From contig CM066913.1 in NCBI GenBank assembly GCA_033964015.1, positions 21,971,854 through 22,035,853 of the forward strand: a stretch of DNA of 64,000 nt, written 5' to 3'. The notes under the pieces are model-generated. The model was not told the DNA's origin, made no database searches, and worked only from the letters and a program-made list of their open reading frames with translations. The position numbers and the translations under genes are program-made. Below are positions 36,201 to 47,800 of the stretch, in pieces. Source of the DNA: Scolanthus callimorphus. Taxonomy: Eukaryota; Cnidaria; Anthozoa; Actiniaria; Edwardsiidae. Every line of letters starts with the position of its first letter. The stretch's first letter is position 1.

Positions 36201-36640
36201 GGTGGTCACGTGATATGACGTCATCGATGACGTCATCTATGCTTGAAAAATCATTATCTCGTGAAGGAAAGACTCTAAGACAACAAAACTTGGGTAGTGT
36301 AGTCTAGGCCACCAGATGAGCAAAATGAAGTGGTCACGTGATATGACGTCATCGATGACGTCATGTATGCTTGAAAAATCAATATCTCGTGAAGGGAAGA
36401 CTCTAAAACAACCAAACTTTGGTACTGTAGTCTAGGTCACCAGATGAGCGAAATGAGGTGGTCACGTGATGTGACGTCATCGATGACGTCATCTATGCTT
36501 GAAAAATTAATATCTCGTGAAGGGAAGACTCTAAAGCAACCATGTAAACCATGTACACATGGGAATCCCTTTCATTCACACAGAAAAAAATTATAACGAG
36601 GAGCTCCGCTTTTAGCCAGTGGCTAAATCTATATATATTG
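33250..36640 (+). repeat. CRE-satellite array 2: ~24 monomers plus hairpin end
   Basis: The core gacgtcatcgatgacgtcat recurs at 33590, 33719, 33847, 33929, 34057, then every 128 bp to 36473, with two short units (82 bp and 112 bp). Each core is TGACGTCATCGATGACGTCA (two full CREs) with the E-box gtcacgtgat just upstream; the rest reads gcttgaaaaatcaatatctcgtg..gactctaag..acttgggtagtgtagtctagg. Variants gatgtg/gatatg alternate in dimers and trimers, and rarer variants repeat about 1,024 bp apart. A single inverted, diverged unit (33262) and a (ccgt)n stretch (33418-33461) precede the array. The right end (36598-36640) is the family hairpin. The repeat does not code for protein. Confidence 0.92.
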
Positions 36641-36685
36641 TATATTCTTATTATTTACTTAGTTAGCTATTCATTGGAAGAGCAT

Positions 36686-37004
36686 ATTAATAAAGTGTTA
36701 CAGCTGTCTCAGGTAACACGCGACTTCGCCGTTGCCGCCCGAGTTTGGCAGTTGGGTTTTCTGTGCTATGTCCATCAATGCAATCCGTGTCCGTGAGAGC
36801 CAATCATATCCTTACTCAGTGCATTCTATTGGCTTCCCTTGTCGCGACAGAAGCCAATTCACTGCACTAGGCGAAACTAGGCAAGGATCTGATTGGCTTC
36901 CAATGGTTTGATTGACTACACAGGACACCCCAACTGCTAAAACCTCTCTCGGTGTTTTGAACGCGCTGAGTCGCGTGTTACCTGAAAAAGCTCTAATAAA
37001 GCTT
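36686..37004. repeat. Foldback element, ~320 bp
   Basis: The left arm ttaataaag...tcaggtaacacgcgact pairs with the right arm agtcgcgtgttacctga...ctctaataaagctt; inner parts (ttggcagttgggttttctgtg / cacaggacaccccaactgct) pair imperfectly. A pair of gattggctt words sits near the centre. Confidence 0.7.
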
Positions 37005-38006
37005 GATTTATATTATAATTATTATAAGTTATGATACCTAGAAAATAAACGAAATGGCTAGGAAGTGAGTGCACCGAAAAACAGGGTTGATCCCAGCGAC
37101 TGATTCAACCATATGGGAACCAAGAAACGTAAGGGTCGTACGTGTCGTTCTGTCTCTGCTGGAGTCTTGTTTGATAAGACTGATACGACTGATACGACTA
37201 TATGGAAACCAGGCTTTAGGACTTATCTTCCCTATACTGCTAAACGGCGAAAATCGCGACTTTTTCCCATCGAACATTGTTGTATTTGCCGATGAGTCGA
37301 TGTATTCTCAAAACTCGGGAAAAGCTTCGAGTCTCAACGATAGCTGAACTGTCTCGTTTCGCAGCGCGGCTTGAGAAAATCAAGCTGAAATTACTCTTGC
37401 GTTGTGAAATTCTTTCCAAACCAGGTTCCATTTGAATAGGGATATGTAGAATTCGCACAATATTCGACCAATTTCTTGGTGAAGAATTATTCGAGAAATT
37501 CGAATTCGCTGCCGTGGCGACGGCGAAAAACAGAAGATCATTGAATACGACGAAGTTGTTTAGCCCCGATACATGTACTAACATTTTCTAATGAACTTAT
37601 ACACGCTTGGGGATATAGGGCCGTGGATGTGCCGCTGCGGCCTCCAAATGCTTACCCCGTTCTAAAAACGATTTTCATAAGAAACTATACCCGTTCTAAT
37701 ATGATTTGTATCTAAATTGAGATCCCGTTCTAAATGACATTGAAGAGATATACTCTAACCTAGATACAATTTCTGTGTAAAAATGCGTCTATATTTGTCG
37801 TAGAAGATAGAACAAGGTACGTCCACTACACAATCGATACCTTCTAAAAAGCAGCTAAAGTCTGAGTGGTCTTCATTATAATACCGCTAGAGAACATTTC
37901 GTAAACGATACCCCGTTCTATCTGTTTTACCGTCCTTGGGTATTGTATCAACTATCAATTCACTGAAGTCATCCTTGTTGTCGTGCGCCGTTCTTTTTAG
38001 ATCATT
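37005..38006. other. No gene recognised
   Basis: Short basic frames near 37113 and a 114-codon minus-strand frame at 37240-37584 have no recognisable domains. At 37650-37950 the word (a)ccccgttcta(a/t) recurs several times as a degenerate repeat. Confidence 0.45.
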
Positions 38007-38634
38007 AGGTTGCACCACACGACACGGAGAGTCTGTGGCGCCAAGACATGTTGCGTCATGACGTATTGGTGTGGCTCATCTTCGACGTTGTGTGTCCACC
38101 ATAAGGGGTTTTCATCAGTTTTTAACATGGTGCAACATTGCTTGCGTACAAGGGCGGCTTGCAGTGGAAATTTTTATGTCAAATCGTCAAGACTTGAGAT
38201 CCAGAAACTTTCATTTTCACGGTCTGGATCCTGTATTTATAATAGTTTACCAGTAAGCTTGAGAAATGAGAATAAAACGAATTTTAAGCAACAATTAAAA
38301 AATATATTGATACATTTGTTAGAAACTGAAAACGATTATATTGGTGTGGATAAAATGATCTCGAGGATGCTCAAACTTTCATTCGCTTAATAACATCTTT
38401 TTAAATTCATCTTACTTAATTTTGTTTCCCCTTTTTCTACTTTTTCGCTTTTTCCCTTTTATGTATAAACAAGTGATGCTGCTCTAATGAAAAATATTAA
38501 TAATAATCTGTTTGTAAATCTTTTGCCATCCGCCTCGACTAGTTTTTCTATTTGCGGATGGCGCTACCTTATTTCCCTACTCTATTTATTGCAAAATAAA
38601 CTTCTTGTTGTTCTTCTTGTTGTCTTGTTGTCGT
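38007..38634 (+). pseudogene. LINE 3' fragment (CR1/L2-like C-terminus and tail)
   Basis: The frame at 38010-38390 ends ACSGNFYVKSSRLEIQK, SFSRSGSCIYNSLPVSLRN, FKQQLKNILIHLLETENDY, the conserved C-terminal block of CR1/L2-type LINE proteins. The 3' region continues to aataaacttcttgttgttc near 38595-38634. The first ~50 codons lack resemblance, so the 5' border is uncertain. Only the last part of the LINE remains. Confidence 0.7.
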
Positions 38635-39191
38635 CTCCTATTATAGCTACGTTATCCTGGCGAAACCTGAGCAAAACCCCGATAAGACCATTTGTGAGAT
38701 CTGGGCCGCTAACAAGTTCCTCGTTGGAACTTGTCGGGCGCGTCCAGGTTTATTGGGGCTACTCACCCCATGGTGAGAGAGGTAGTCTGTCTTCGGAGTC
38801 ATGTGCCGAGCTTCTTCTTCAGAGAGTTTCCTGTAATAACCCTTGTCAATGTATCTTTTGCCATCCGCCTCGACTAGTTTTTCTATTTGCGGATGGCGCT
38901 ACCTTATTTCCCTACTCTATTTATTTGCAAAATAAACTTCTTGTTGTTCTTCTTGTTGTCTTGTTGTCGTCTCCTATTATAGCTACGTTATCCTGGCGAA
39001 ACCTGAGCAAAACCCCGATAAGACCATTTGTGAGATCTGGGCCGCTAACAAGTTCCTCGTTGGAACTTGTCGGGCGCGTCCAGGTTTATTGGGGCTACTC
39101 ACCCCATGGTGAGAGAGGTAGTCTGTCTTCGGAGTCATGTGCCGAGCTTCTTCTTCAGAGAGTTTCCTGTAATAACCCTTGTCAATGTACT
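38521..39191. repeat. 335-bp tandem duplication
   Basis: 38521-38855 and 38856-39191 are identical except for about one inserted base (tttattgc/tttatttgc). The unit contains the LINE tail followed by a piece of BEL/Pao RT. Such identity implies a very recent duplication or an assembly artefact. Confidence 0.9.
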
Positions 39192-39480
39192 CTTGCATCA
39201 CTTGTGCTCAAAGTTCCGAGTCTCGCATGAATTGTCTTTTTAGACTCTGAAGTCTTGAGTCAGCCATGTGACATAATTTCATATTCTTCACCAGCTCTCA
39301 ACGGGTCTCGCACATTCTTCTTCGCGAACATGGCGCATCTGTTCAGTATGGGTGCCCTTACAATAGGGCCCGCGGAAGTCTTGTCTTCAATGCTCATATC
39401 AGTGGTCAACGTGGACACCTGACGTTGACGCGGGATGTTAGTCTTAGCGTTTCCTTCCTCTTGGCACTTCTGCTCCGCGG
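38635..39480 (-). pseudogene. BEL/Pao LTR-retrotransposon polymerase fragment
   Basis: On the minus strand it reads MADSRLQSLKRQFMRDSEL, MQEYIDKGYYRKLSEEEA, YLSHHGV..PNKPGRAR, then after an internal loss and frame change SGPDLTNGLIGVLLRFRQD and NVAIIGD. That order is typical of the start of the BEL/Pao reverse transcriptase. The last part is duplicated in the 335-bp tandem unit. No LTRs or other pol domains were found. It is a fossil fragment of an endogenous retroelement with stops and a deletion. Confidence 0.75.
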
Positions 39481-39531
39481 GCGGCTTAGAAACAATGCAA
39501 CCGAATTGAGAACGTTTGTGTCTATATGTTC

Positions 39532-39777
39532 ATAGAGTGGTTTTCACATGACTGTCGTGAAAACAATCGCAATTGAGCAATCACTAGCCAATCAGAATCG
39601 AGAATCACGACTTCCTCCTAAATGGCTTTTTTCTCAGCCAATTGCAAGCCGAACCAATTACTAAGCAATTACACAATTGCATTTACTGCAGATGTTGATT
39701 GGCTAAGAAAAACGAGTAGCCAATGAGAACGCAAAGCAATTGCAATTGCATAATAAATCCGACAGTCATGCTCTATA
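39532..39777. mobile_element. MITE, ATAGAGYGGTTTTCACATGACTGTC family, copy 1
   Basis: The ends atagagtggttttcacatgactgtcg and gacagtcatgctctat are inverted repeats. The interior holds caatt-rich inverted pairs and repeated attggct words (ctagccaatcagaatcg ... gagtagccaatgagaac). A second copy in inverse orientation is at 50084-50342. Confidence 0.8.
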
Positions 39778-40260
39778 AATTATTCAGGTCGGGTTTCGTT
39801 TCACTCCTTTCTCGGATCTTTGGCACCTTTTGGCCCAATCTCTTTGTAGAAGAATGGGAGTCGATCATTCACCATCCTTTCTAGGTTTTCAGAAGCGCTA
39901 AGGCCATGCTTATACGTCCCAACTTGCTCATTTCTAATTTAAATGGAGGCTCGTATATCGTCCCGTAACCTTCTGAGAGCCTCCTTGTCTCGGCCTTCGA
40001 TTCTCGGGCCTTTTCAGACTAGCCTTGACAACACTGGATGGGTGATGGGTGATTTTTGATTTATTTAAACAATATTAACATAATACAGACATCGTAGCAA
40101 TATAAATATCCTCGGTTTGCACTATACATACATGTAATTATGATTGGTAATAAATATGATTGATATGTTCTCTCGTAGGCCGCCTGTTTTGACCTTAGTT
40201 GCCTTTCAACTTCTTGCCAGTTTGGCTTGTCTGGCATTCACCTTTAGTTTATTTGACGAG

Positions 40261-40400
40261 GTGCTCGACACGCATCCTCGGAGACCCAGGGGATTTTTCC
40301 TCTAACGATTCCACTCACGCGACCGGGATATCTTTCACATTTTTTCTCGCGAGCGGGGAGCAGAGGAAAAATTCCCGGGGTCTCCGAGGATGCTCGACAC
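40261..40400. repeat. Inverted repeat with ~40-bp arms
   Basis: The arm gctcgacacgcatcctcggagac..aggggatttttcctct at 40263-40303 returns as agaggaaaaattcccggggtctccgaggatgctcgacac at 40361-40400. The loop is about 57 bp. Confidence 0.8.
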
Positions 40401-43345
40401 ACTGGAGTATACGTCCTCGTCGAGCACCGACTGATCCGATGCCTGTAGTCCCGCTTCCATTCCTGGTTCCACACTTTCTTCCCAGGCACATATGTTTAGA
40501 TCCTCCACGGCTCATATTCATGGTGAAATTTCATGCTCATTCAGACCAGTTAAACAGCTTAAACAATGCAGGAGTTTCCAACCTAGTGTTGGCTACGATT
40601 TAAACACGCCTAACACTCGTCGGGATAGGTGTCTCAGGTTACAGATACGAACCAACCATATAACGAAGAAATGTAAGGCAACGTTCTTTACATTGCCGAT
40701 GATGTCGTCGAAGGTTGATAAAAGTTATGTAAAAGCATGTTGAAACGAATATAGGCGATTTCATCAGTAAAATTACCATGCTAGAATTTTTTTCTTAATA
40801 TTTGTAGTGACAATTAATATAAGTAAATGTCATAGAACTCACAAACAGGATTACCATTTTTAAAGACTCCCTTTGTTTTCTTTATTCTGATTAGTCTGGA
40901 GACTTTTTAGCGCCAAATTTTCTTCAACAAGTCGACATCTATAATTTTTTCACGTTTATTATGTTACTATTCATGACAACTTTTTCTGGTAAAAAGATAG
41001 GACATATCCCATGAGGGAACCCTCAATGCCGTAGAACAATGGAGATTTGTTTCGTTCTTGCATGGATGATTACTTAATTAAAGAGATGACGATGGTGTGG
41101 ACGAGACCCAAGTCCCTGCGAGTATGCCGGCTCTTTGTAGTCGAGCTCTTTTTGACTGCCCTCCTCGAAGTTAAGTCACGTTTAGGATTATTTTCTGTTC
41201 ATCTCCGGAGACTAATACGTCTCCCACGCACCCCGTGTTTTGTGTCGGAGAGACTACCGGAGACTCCATCACACGTACCTCGTTCCCAAATAATCAAAAT
41301 GCCCTGCAAACGTGAGGTTGTCCGAGCACCGATTTTGGCGTTGCGTAGAATTTTCTTGTGATGTCGAACAAAAACTTCTACTAACTAAAACTTACAAAAA
41401 AGACATATACATAACATAAAACCAAAAAACAAAGGACGGCAGGAAAATGAATAAAGTAAAGAAGCACCTGTTGTAGAAAAGCCATCAAAGGGAAACGGAA
41501 TTTGTCTACTTTGTCTACAAGTATCAAAAGAGAGATTTTGCCATGTCGCAAGTGTTCTTTTTTGCGAGCAACAAAACCCTGGGGAGGAGGCTCTCTTTAA
41601 GAGCCACTAAACGCGCGTGAAAACTTAGAGACTCTGGTATCCAGGGTACGGGCATTCGTGTTTAAGTCACATTAATGAATGCTACCGGGATTTCCCATTT
41701 GTGTAAAGGTTTACAAATCCAACCAAAAGTGTTTCGTCTTGGGAATGTCTATAGTGTCCCCGGCATAAACGACGGCGCAGATTTCATACAGAACTCAGTG
41801 ATAGATAGGTCTCTCACAAATAAGATGTTCAGGCTCAGGGTTCAATATTAACACTCATTGTAAAACATCTGCAGCTAGCATCTGACAATATATATGACAG
41901 TATATATATATCATGATCGATAACAGCGTATATAGATCAGAGCCTGCATCAAAAGTGCTCCAAGATGCATCCGTGGGTGCTCCAATTTGCATAGCAAGGA
42001 ACTAAAATGAAGGATTATCTGTGTTCTCATATCTTCATAAAAAGGTTTTATCTTTTCCTCAGTAGTGTTAGGAATTTCACTGCGGCTTTGGATTGTTCAA
42101 ATGATCCAACAAAAGCAATAAACTTATAGTGGTAATTTCAAAGTTTCGTTGTGACAGAAGTATTTTTCTTTGAAACGCAAATAGCAGTGCAAGTAAATGT
42201 TAGCTTTAAGCGAACATTGCAATAGCAGAATTAACTTCCAGTGTTTTTCATGAAAAGGGCACAATTTATAAAAGAGGATTTTTTCCTGAAGGGACAGTAG
42301 GTTGTCGCAGTACAAAAATATAGGCAAATGAATAACTAATTGCGAATTATCTTTGTGTTATATATTACCATGATTATTGCCGATATCATATAGGTATTCA
42401 CAAACGCACAACTAGAAATAGCTATTTCGTTTTATGCTCAATGCAGCATTTAGGTAGGCTTCTGCATACAGGTGTTAACTTGTAGTCGTATTGTTACAAA
42501 CACCATACGCTGATTACAGTTACAAAAGCACCAGTGTGTTGGTAGATATTAAGTTGAAAGTATAACCGAGAAATATTCACTTTGACACTGCATAATCTGG
42601 AAATAAAATTGAGGAGTTTATGCTTATTTGCGCGCACGAAACATCGAAAGAAATACAGTAGAAAATGGCGTGTTGACTTTGTGGTTTTCATACATATTTT
42701 ATTAAAAGGAAAAAGCAAAAGAGTAGAGAGGAGATCAGAAGAGTATTTATGTTTAACAGCGCTATTCTTGTGTCGTACCATCTGCGCAATGTTTATTTAA
42801 AGGAGAGAGTTATGAATATTAATCAGTAAACGCTTGCCTGTTCCCCATTCGCTGGAGGCCTAGTTATGTTTATCTGCTGTCTTAGATCTTTAGACTTGAA
42901 AGTGCTGCGAGGGCTTTGAACTAAAAGCTCAATGATTACATTCAATCGTTGGCTAACGTTTAATTGCTCCGTGGGAATCGCGTGGGAAAAACACCATCAA
43001 GTGAGATCGTCTTTTGCACTAAACGTCAAAGGCTTGGGTAAATTCCTTTCCGAGGAAAACAGCTTTGCACTGCAAGATATTGAATTGATATTGAAGTATT
43101 TCGGCTTCAACTCGGAGCGAACAAACGCAGCGACAACAAGCGGAAAGGAGATAAAATATTTCAAAGCGCAATCCTATCACGTTGCCATTAAACAGCTTTG
43201 ATGAAACAACGTTCGATGAGACTGTTACAAATTGAGAGTGCTTCGTTGCTAAGACAGTAACATTGGTACAAAGCTCGTTTACAAAAGGCTTCATGAGTTA
43301 CAAGCAAACAAAACCCGCGGGAATCAATCAAAATAATCTCGCATA
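40401..43345. other. No gene recognised
   Basis: AT-rich intergenic DNA upstream of the 411-codon frame. A short (ta)n-rich patch is at 41888-41915. Open frames of 83-104 codons (for example 41047-41361 and 42932-43201) have no recognisable domains, though the latter could hold 5' exon or untranslated sequence of the next gene. Confidence 0.45.
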
Positions 43346-44581
43346 ATGCTCTTCTCAAATATATTCTACAGCTTAGATAAACTAGAGGAAAAGGGGAAGG
43401 TACTAGAAAGACGGCCAAGTGCGACCAGCGAGAGCCGTTTGCGGGCACCTTTAAACACACCAGAAGATACAGAATTTGAATCGACGTCTTTTTTTGAACT
43501 CTCGTGCGGAGTAGCGCCTCGCAAGCTTTCTGTTCCAGATATACCACCGAAGGCTTCAAACCAAAGACTGCGAAGTCCAAGATCATCCCTGATGAGCATT
43601 AGCCCTCCGACAGCTGAAACGTTTCTGAGTAAAGTTTTATCCCCGAATTCCCAAAACATGGTGCTACCTCCTATTCGTCGAGATTTGGAAAACGAAAAAT
43701 CGTCCGATTACCTGAGTTTTGAATCACGTTTCCCGTCTAGATTGCCGCCTATAGAGCCAGTTTTGCCCGACAAAACTGCCTCGGGATATACGGGAAAGAA
43801 GAAAGTGAAAGGTAAATGCAAAAGTTTACATGATAAACGTGGCGAAGAGATTGCGCAAAGTTGCCAAATAAAGCAACACGGGCATTTTCAAAGTTTATTT
43901 GAAAAACATAATGGCTTTCGTAATTCTACCAAGACCATTATAAGCGATTCAAAACTTGAACGTCCAAGTGAGAAACTCGTGGATTACAATACTAAGAATA
44001 TTCAGATTAAAGACGATTTTAATAACGGTAAATGTGCAGGTCCGGCATTGAACCTTGAACAGAAAACTGCGTCAGATGAGAAGACCGCCTCAACTTCTAA
44101 TGGCGACGAAACTAGAAAAAGCAACAAAACGAAGTTTCGTTTGTCGAGATTTAGATCTAACAAAGAACGATGCAAACATAACAATTGTTTAGCTGGGAAA
44201 ATGAATGACTGTGACGAGAGTAAACATGCATCAGGCATAAGCGGCTCTCAGGGGCAGGCAGTTTCTGGGTCGAGTGAGTCGAAAAGAGCTTGTGATAATT
44301 CTTCACATTCAGAAAATCAAAAACTGGTGGCAAGACTCCACGGTGATGCTTCTGAAAATGCAGACATTTACTGCGGGGAGGATTTAGTTCCAGGTGTGGA
44401 AACGTCAAAAGACTGCAAAGAGAAAGACGACAAGCAAATCCAACAGGCATTGCTTGTCGTTCAATCTCGTGGTAGGAGATCTGCCACTTGTGAAGAACTA
44501 GAAAAAGTCGTCCAACCTAACGAGCTTAGCCTTTTTGAATTAAGGAAAATTCTTCTTGCATCAAACACTTGGGCAGAATGA
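43346..44581 (+). CDS. Uncharacterised polar protein, 411 codons
   Basis: The long uninterrupted frame in AT-rich DNA, ending TGA at 44579-44581, is unlikely by chance. I do not recognise a family. The product is rich in Ser, Lys, Asn, Glu and Pro, with proline-flanked motifs (SVPDIPPKASNQRL, MSISPPTAETFLSKVL, SRLPPIEPVLPD), a basic middle (TGKKKVKGKCKS; KTKFRLSRFRSNKERC) and a more ordered end (CEELEKVVQPNELSLFELRKILL). It has no signal peptide or membrane segment, so it is probably an intracellular, largely disordered protein. The ATG at 43346 may not be the true start: ctcttctcaaatatattctacag at 43350-43372 is a good splice acceptor, so this could be a last exon beginning at 43373. The function is unknown. 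Confidence 0.65.
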   Translation: MLFSNIFYSLDKLEEKGKVLERRPSATSESRLRAPLNTPEDTEFESTSFFELSCGVAPRKLSVPDIPPKASNQRLRSPRSSLMSISPPTAETFLSKVLSPNSQNMVLPPIRRDLENEKSSDYLSFESRFPSRLPPIEPVLPDKTASGYTGKKKVKGKCKSLHDKRGEEIAQSCQIKQHGHFQSLFEKHNGFRNSTKTIISDSKLERPSEKLVDYNTKNIQIKDDFNNGKCAGPALNLEQKTASDEKTASTSNGDETRKSNKTKFRLSRFRSNKERCKHNNCLAGKMNDCDESKHASGISGSQGQAVSGSSESKRACDNSSHSENQKLVARLHGDASENADIYCGEDLVPGVETSKDCKEKDDKQIQQALLVVQSRGRRSATCEELEKVVQPNELSLFELRKILLASNTWAE

Positions 44582-46743
44582 GATCGGTAATGTGTGACTT
44601 TGTACTTAGCAACCGTTGCTAAGGAAGTTGTTTTAGCTTCAAAACGTCCGGGATATTTTTAGAAGGACAAGGCATGACAGATGTTCCGGCATTCTTGGAG
44701 TAAATGCCATGCTGTCTCGACAAAAACCTCATGTTTCCTGTATCCCGTTTTGCCTGTTTTGTTTTCATCATTGTTTTGTTACCGTCTTGCCATTTTAAGA
44801 GAATCAATCTATGTGTGTTGAAGCGCCATTTGCTTTTAAGTCATGCGGGTCCTTCCTCCGACACGTTACGAGAGGAACTGCTCGAGCAATGCCGACCAAT
44901 TCTTGTAAATGCCGCTTTTGTTATTTTCTGAGTTTGATCTTATCTTTAGTGACAGCTTTTGGAACAAGCGGTCTTGCACTTATTCTTTTGTTCAGGATAG
45001 CAAAGGATTCTTAAGCGCCATTTTCGTTGATCGAACTTGACTATCTGAAAAATACACCTTTTTGCGATTCTGCGGTCGAGGTGAAGATTACTTCGTAATA
45101 CACGATAAAGGGTTTCGTTTCTTAAGCGGTGCCGAGAAGTGAGCATGAAACTCCTAAAAGATTCTCCCCTGGACACCGAACTAACGCTGGAAACTGTATG
45201 AAGAGCTTTGTAACCCGAAACACCGAATACAAGGCCCGGTGAGGAATCAACGTTTCGGACGCTTGGTGAAGTGAGCGGGGAAATAAAATCCGCTTCACGT
45301 TGTCGTTGACGTGTTCTAGGTTATCGTAAAATGTCACATATAGATATGCGTGTACAACAAACTCATTTAACGCAAGAGGACTCCTTTTTTGCATTGAAGA
45401 TGAGGTATAAATGAATGACTTATTTCTATTTTTCCGCACTATGTAGAAATCGTGTCTAAATGCGATGAGTTATGTAATAACCTGTACTAACTGTATCGAG
45501 GAATCGCTCCGTCGATGAAGTTAGGGATCATTTGCATAAATTTCGTGTTTACGAAAAATTCTAGATCCGATGTTTTACCACTCAAATTCCCTCAGCTTCG
45601 ATGCCCGCCAACTTGCATAGTTTAGTCTGTTGTTATATCCTGGGTTTCAAAGCAATCCACGTGATCAAAGTTGTATCCAATATAGTACGAGAAATAAAAG
45701 TCTGGACTGATATACTTTAAAGATTAAATTAAAAACCAAATCTTGTGGAATAAAACGTTGCCATGAGGACACGACGGACCCCACGTTTGACAAACGATTG
45801 AGGGCAAACCATTTAATAAAATCAATTATACAACTCTTTCAGAAAATAAGAAATCACTAACCCTACTTTTTATTGACATAGTTTTTATTTATGCTTTGAC
45901 ACGTAGAACGCAACGTATTTGAAGAAGCTTGGATATGCCCTTCCTCTTACTGTTCTTGTTTAGTGGTATGATTACGTTTGGTGACATATCAACTCCTCCT
46001 GCATGTCACGACTGGGGAAATAAAATTAGCTGGGTTTAAATACGTTAAATAAACTTCCTCAGTTAGTATCATTTCAGCAAAACCCCCGCACTCCTGTTTT
46101 TACGTCATTTTGTGAGCAAATTTAGCGCCCAAGGAGAAAGCCATAGTTCTAGCATGATCATGAAAGTGACATTCTATCATGCGCGACAGGTGCTCGGTGA
46201 GACAGAATCATCGCGAAGTGATTTGACAGTGACATTTTAATTAAATATGAAATAAATGTGATATGGTTTCAATAAAACAGCAGTCAATTCTTCGGATCGA
46301 CAAATAGGCCCGACAGCGTGCCACTCTCTAATTACGCAGCTGTTTAAAAAATGGACAGGGCGACGGTTACTGCGTTGCAGTAGCTTATTTTCTGTTAATA
46401 AAATTACAGTGTGGAAAAAAGCGCTATTCAAATGCGATTCGTGACGAATTCCTCAAGCCTCTGAGGTAGTTAGCGAATTGCTTACATCGTTAAGATAGTT
46501 ATCCCTTCATCGCCATCCTATTAACTCGGAATTAGAGCACATTGGCTGAAAAGGCCCTTCATCAGTTTTTGCGAATTTATGTACATTTGCTACCCTAAGC
46601 AATCAGTGACACAGCTAGAACTAGAATGAAAAAGCTTTTCAAATGCAGTGGAGTGCCGGCGATACGGTGCTAGGCTTTTTTAAACTTCTATCTTTTCCGC
46701 GTCGAATCTTATAGCCCTTTTTTTAAACGAAGTGGTTATATGA
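44582..46743. other. Downstream region, no gene recognised
   Basis: Probably includes 3' untranslated sequence of the preceding gene, with aataaa signals near 45282 and 45703. The remaining frames lack homology. Confidence 0.45.
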
Positions 46744-46877
46744 AACACGGGTGGCGTAGCGTGTAAAGCGCTTTGCCTCTCACCTCTGTGCACCGGGTTC
46801 GAATCCCAGTCGGGGCAGAATTTCGAACCTTGTGCTCATCGTGGGTTGAAGTGATTCGTCATTTCTCCTGTGTTTCA

Positions 46878-46909
<32 letters not shown>

Positions 46910-46985
46910 CGTCTCTCAGCCCACTACATTAACCACTATGCGAGGGACGTTAAACAACCACACAGTGCTCACCACAGACTGATAT
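46744..46985 (+). mobile_element. tRNA-derived SINE
   Basis: The head has an RNA polymerase III A box (tggcgtagcgtg) and an exact B box (ggttcgaatcc) at tRNA-like spacing. The body contains tttcggatgagac..aaaccgaggtcccgt and ends near cgttaaacaacc, resembling the conserved central domain of Nin-type metazoan SINEs. I could not find a target duplication. It does not fold as a complete functional tRNA. Confidence 0.7.
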
Positions 46986-47094
46986 ATCTAACAACCACTC
47001 ATGATTGTAAACTGCATGCGTCAAATTGCAGTCCGCATCTTAGGGATCAGACATCCACATCTGTAAACCGGTATACAAGTGCATACATTTTATT

Positions 47095-47800
47095 TTTTTA
47101 TGAGCGGTAGCTCAACAAGGTCTTACTAAATGAGCGGTAGTTTCCAACTTTCTTAAATAACCCTCAAAAACAATATATTAGCGAATAAGGACTATTCTAG
47201 CTTTATTTAGAATCTAAAGGGATTTCGATTTTTAATATGAATTTTTATGTTGGCGCTTTTCGCGTTGTCTGTGCAGACTATAAACTTGTTTTTCTTGTCA
47301 GACTCAGCGTTCTTCGGTAGCGTAACGGCCGGGCTCTCGCACAAGGACTTCTAACAACTAAATGAGCGGTAGTTTTCAAAACAACTTAGCGAATAAAGGC
47401 TACTCTGACTTAATTTAGGGCCTAAAAGCAATGTGGGCGCTTTTCCTTGCCTGTGCAGACTATAAACTCGCTATTCTTGTCACAGGTATAGCGAACGGCC
47501 GGGCTCGGCGCTCAAGGTCTTAAATAGACTAAATGAGCGGTAGTTTCATTTTTTTTAAATAACCCCCCAAAACAAAAAACAAAAACAGCCTTTATTCGCT
47601 AAGATATTGTTTCTGGGGGTTATTTAAGAAAATTGAAACCGCTCATTTAGTTGTTTGAAGACCTTGAGCGGGAGCCCGGCCGTTACGCTGAACCTCAAAA
47701 CGCTTAGTGTGACAGAACTGCGAGAGTCTGCACAGACACGAGATTCTAAATAAAGCTAGAATAGCCTTTATTCGCTAAGATATTGCTTTGGGTGTTTTTT
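47095..47800. repeat. Cluster of one ~220-bp repeat family, tandem and inverted
   Basis: Plus-strand units start with aaatgagcggtagtttt near 47129, 47360 and 47531 and carry gcgaataa(a)ggctac, gtgggcgcttttc, ctgtgcagactataaac and acggccgggctc. The third is cut short and followed by an inverted copy (47586-47790). A fifth copy, inverted, lies at 49690-49905. Confidence 0.8.

Noticed and set aside
33418..36640. CRISPR-like array
   Set aside because: The sequence is eukaryotic, and units are tandem without unique spacers.
38487..39230. 247-codon plus-strand frame with internal repeat
   Set aside because: It spans the tandem duplication antisense to BEL/Pao; the repetition comes from the DNA duplication.
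42932..43201. 89-codon plus-strand frame before the 411-codon gene
   Set aside because: No domain and no convincing donor to join it to the next frame; kept only as possible untranslated sequence.
46744..46815. A functional tRNA gene
   Set aside because: The pol III boxes are good, but the arms do not complete a cloverleaf and a SINE-like body follows directly.
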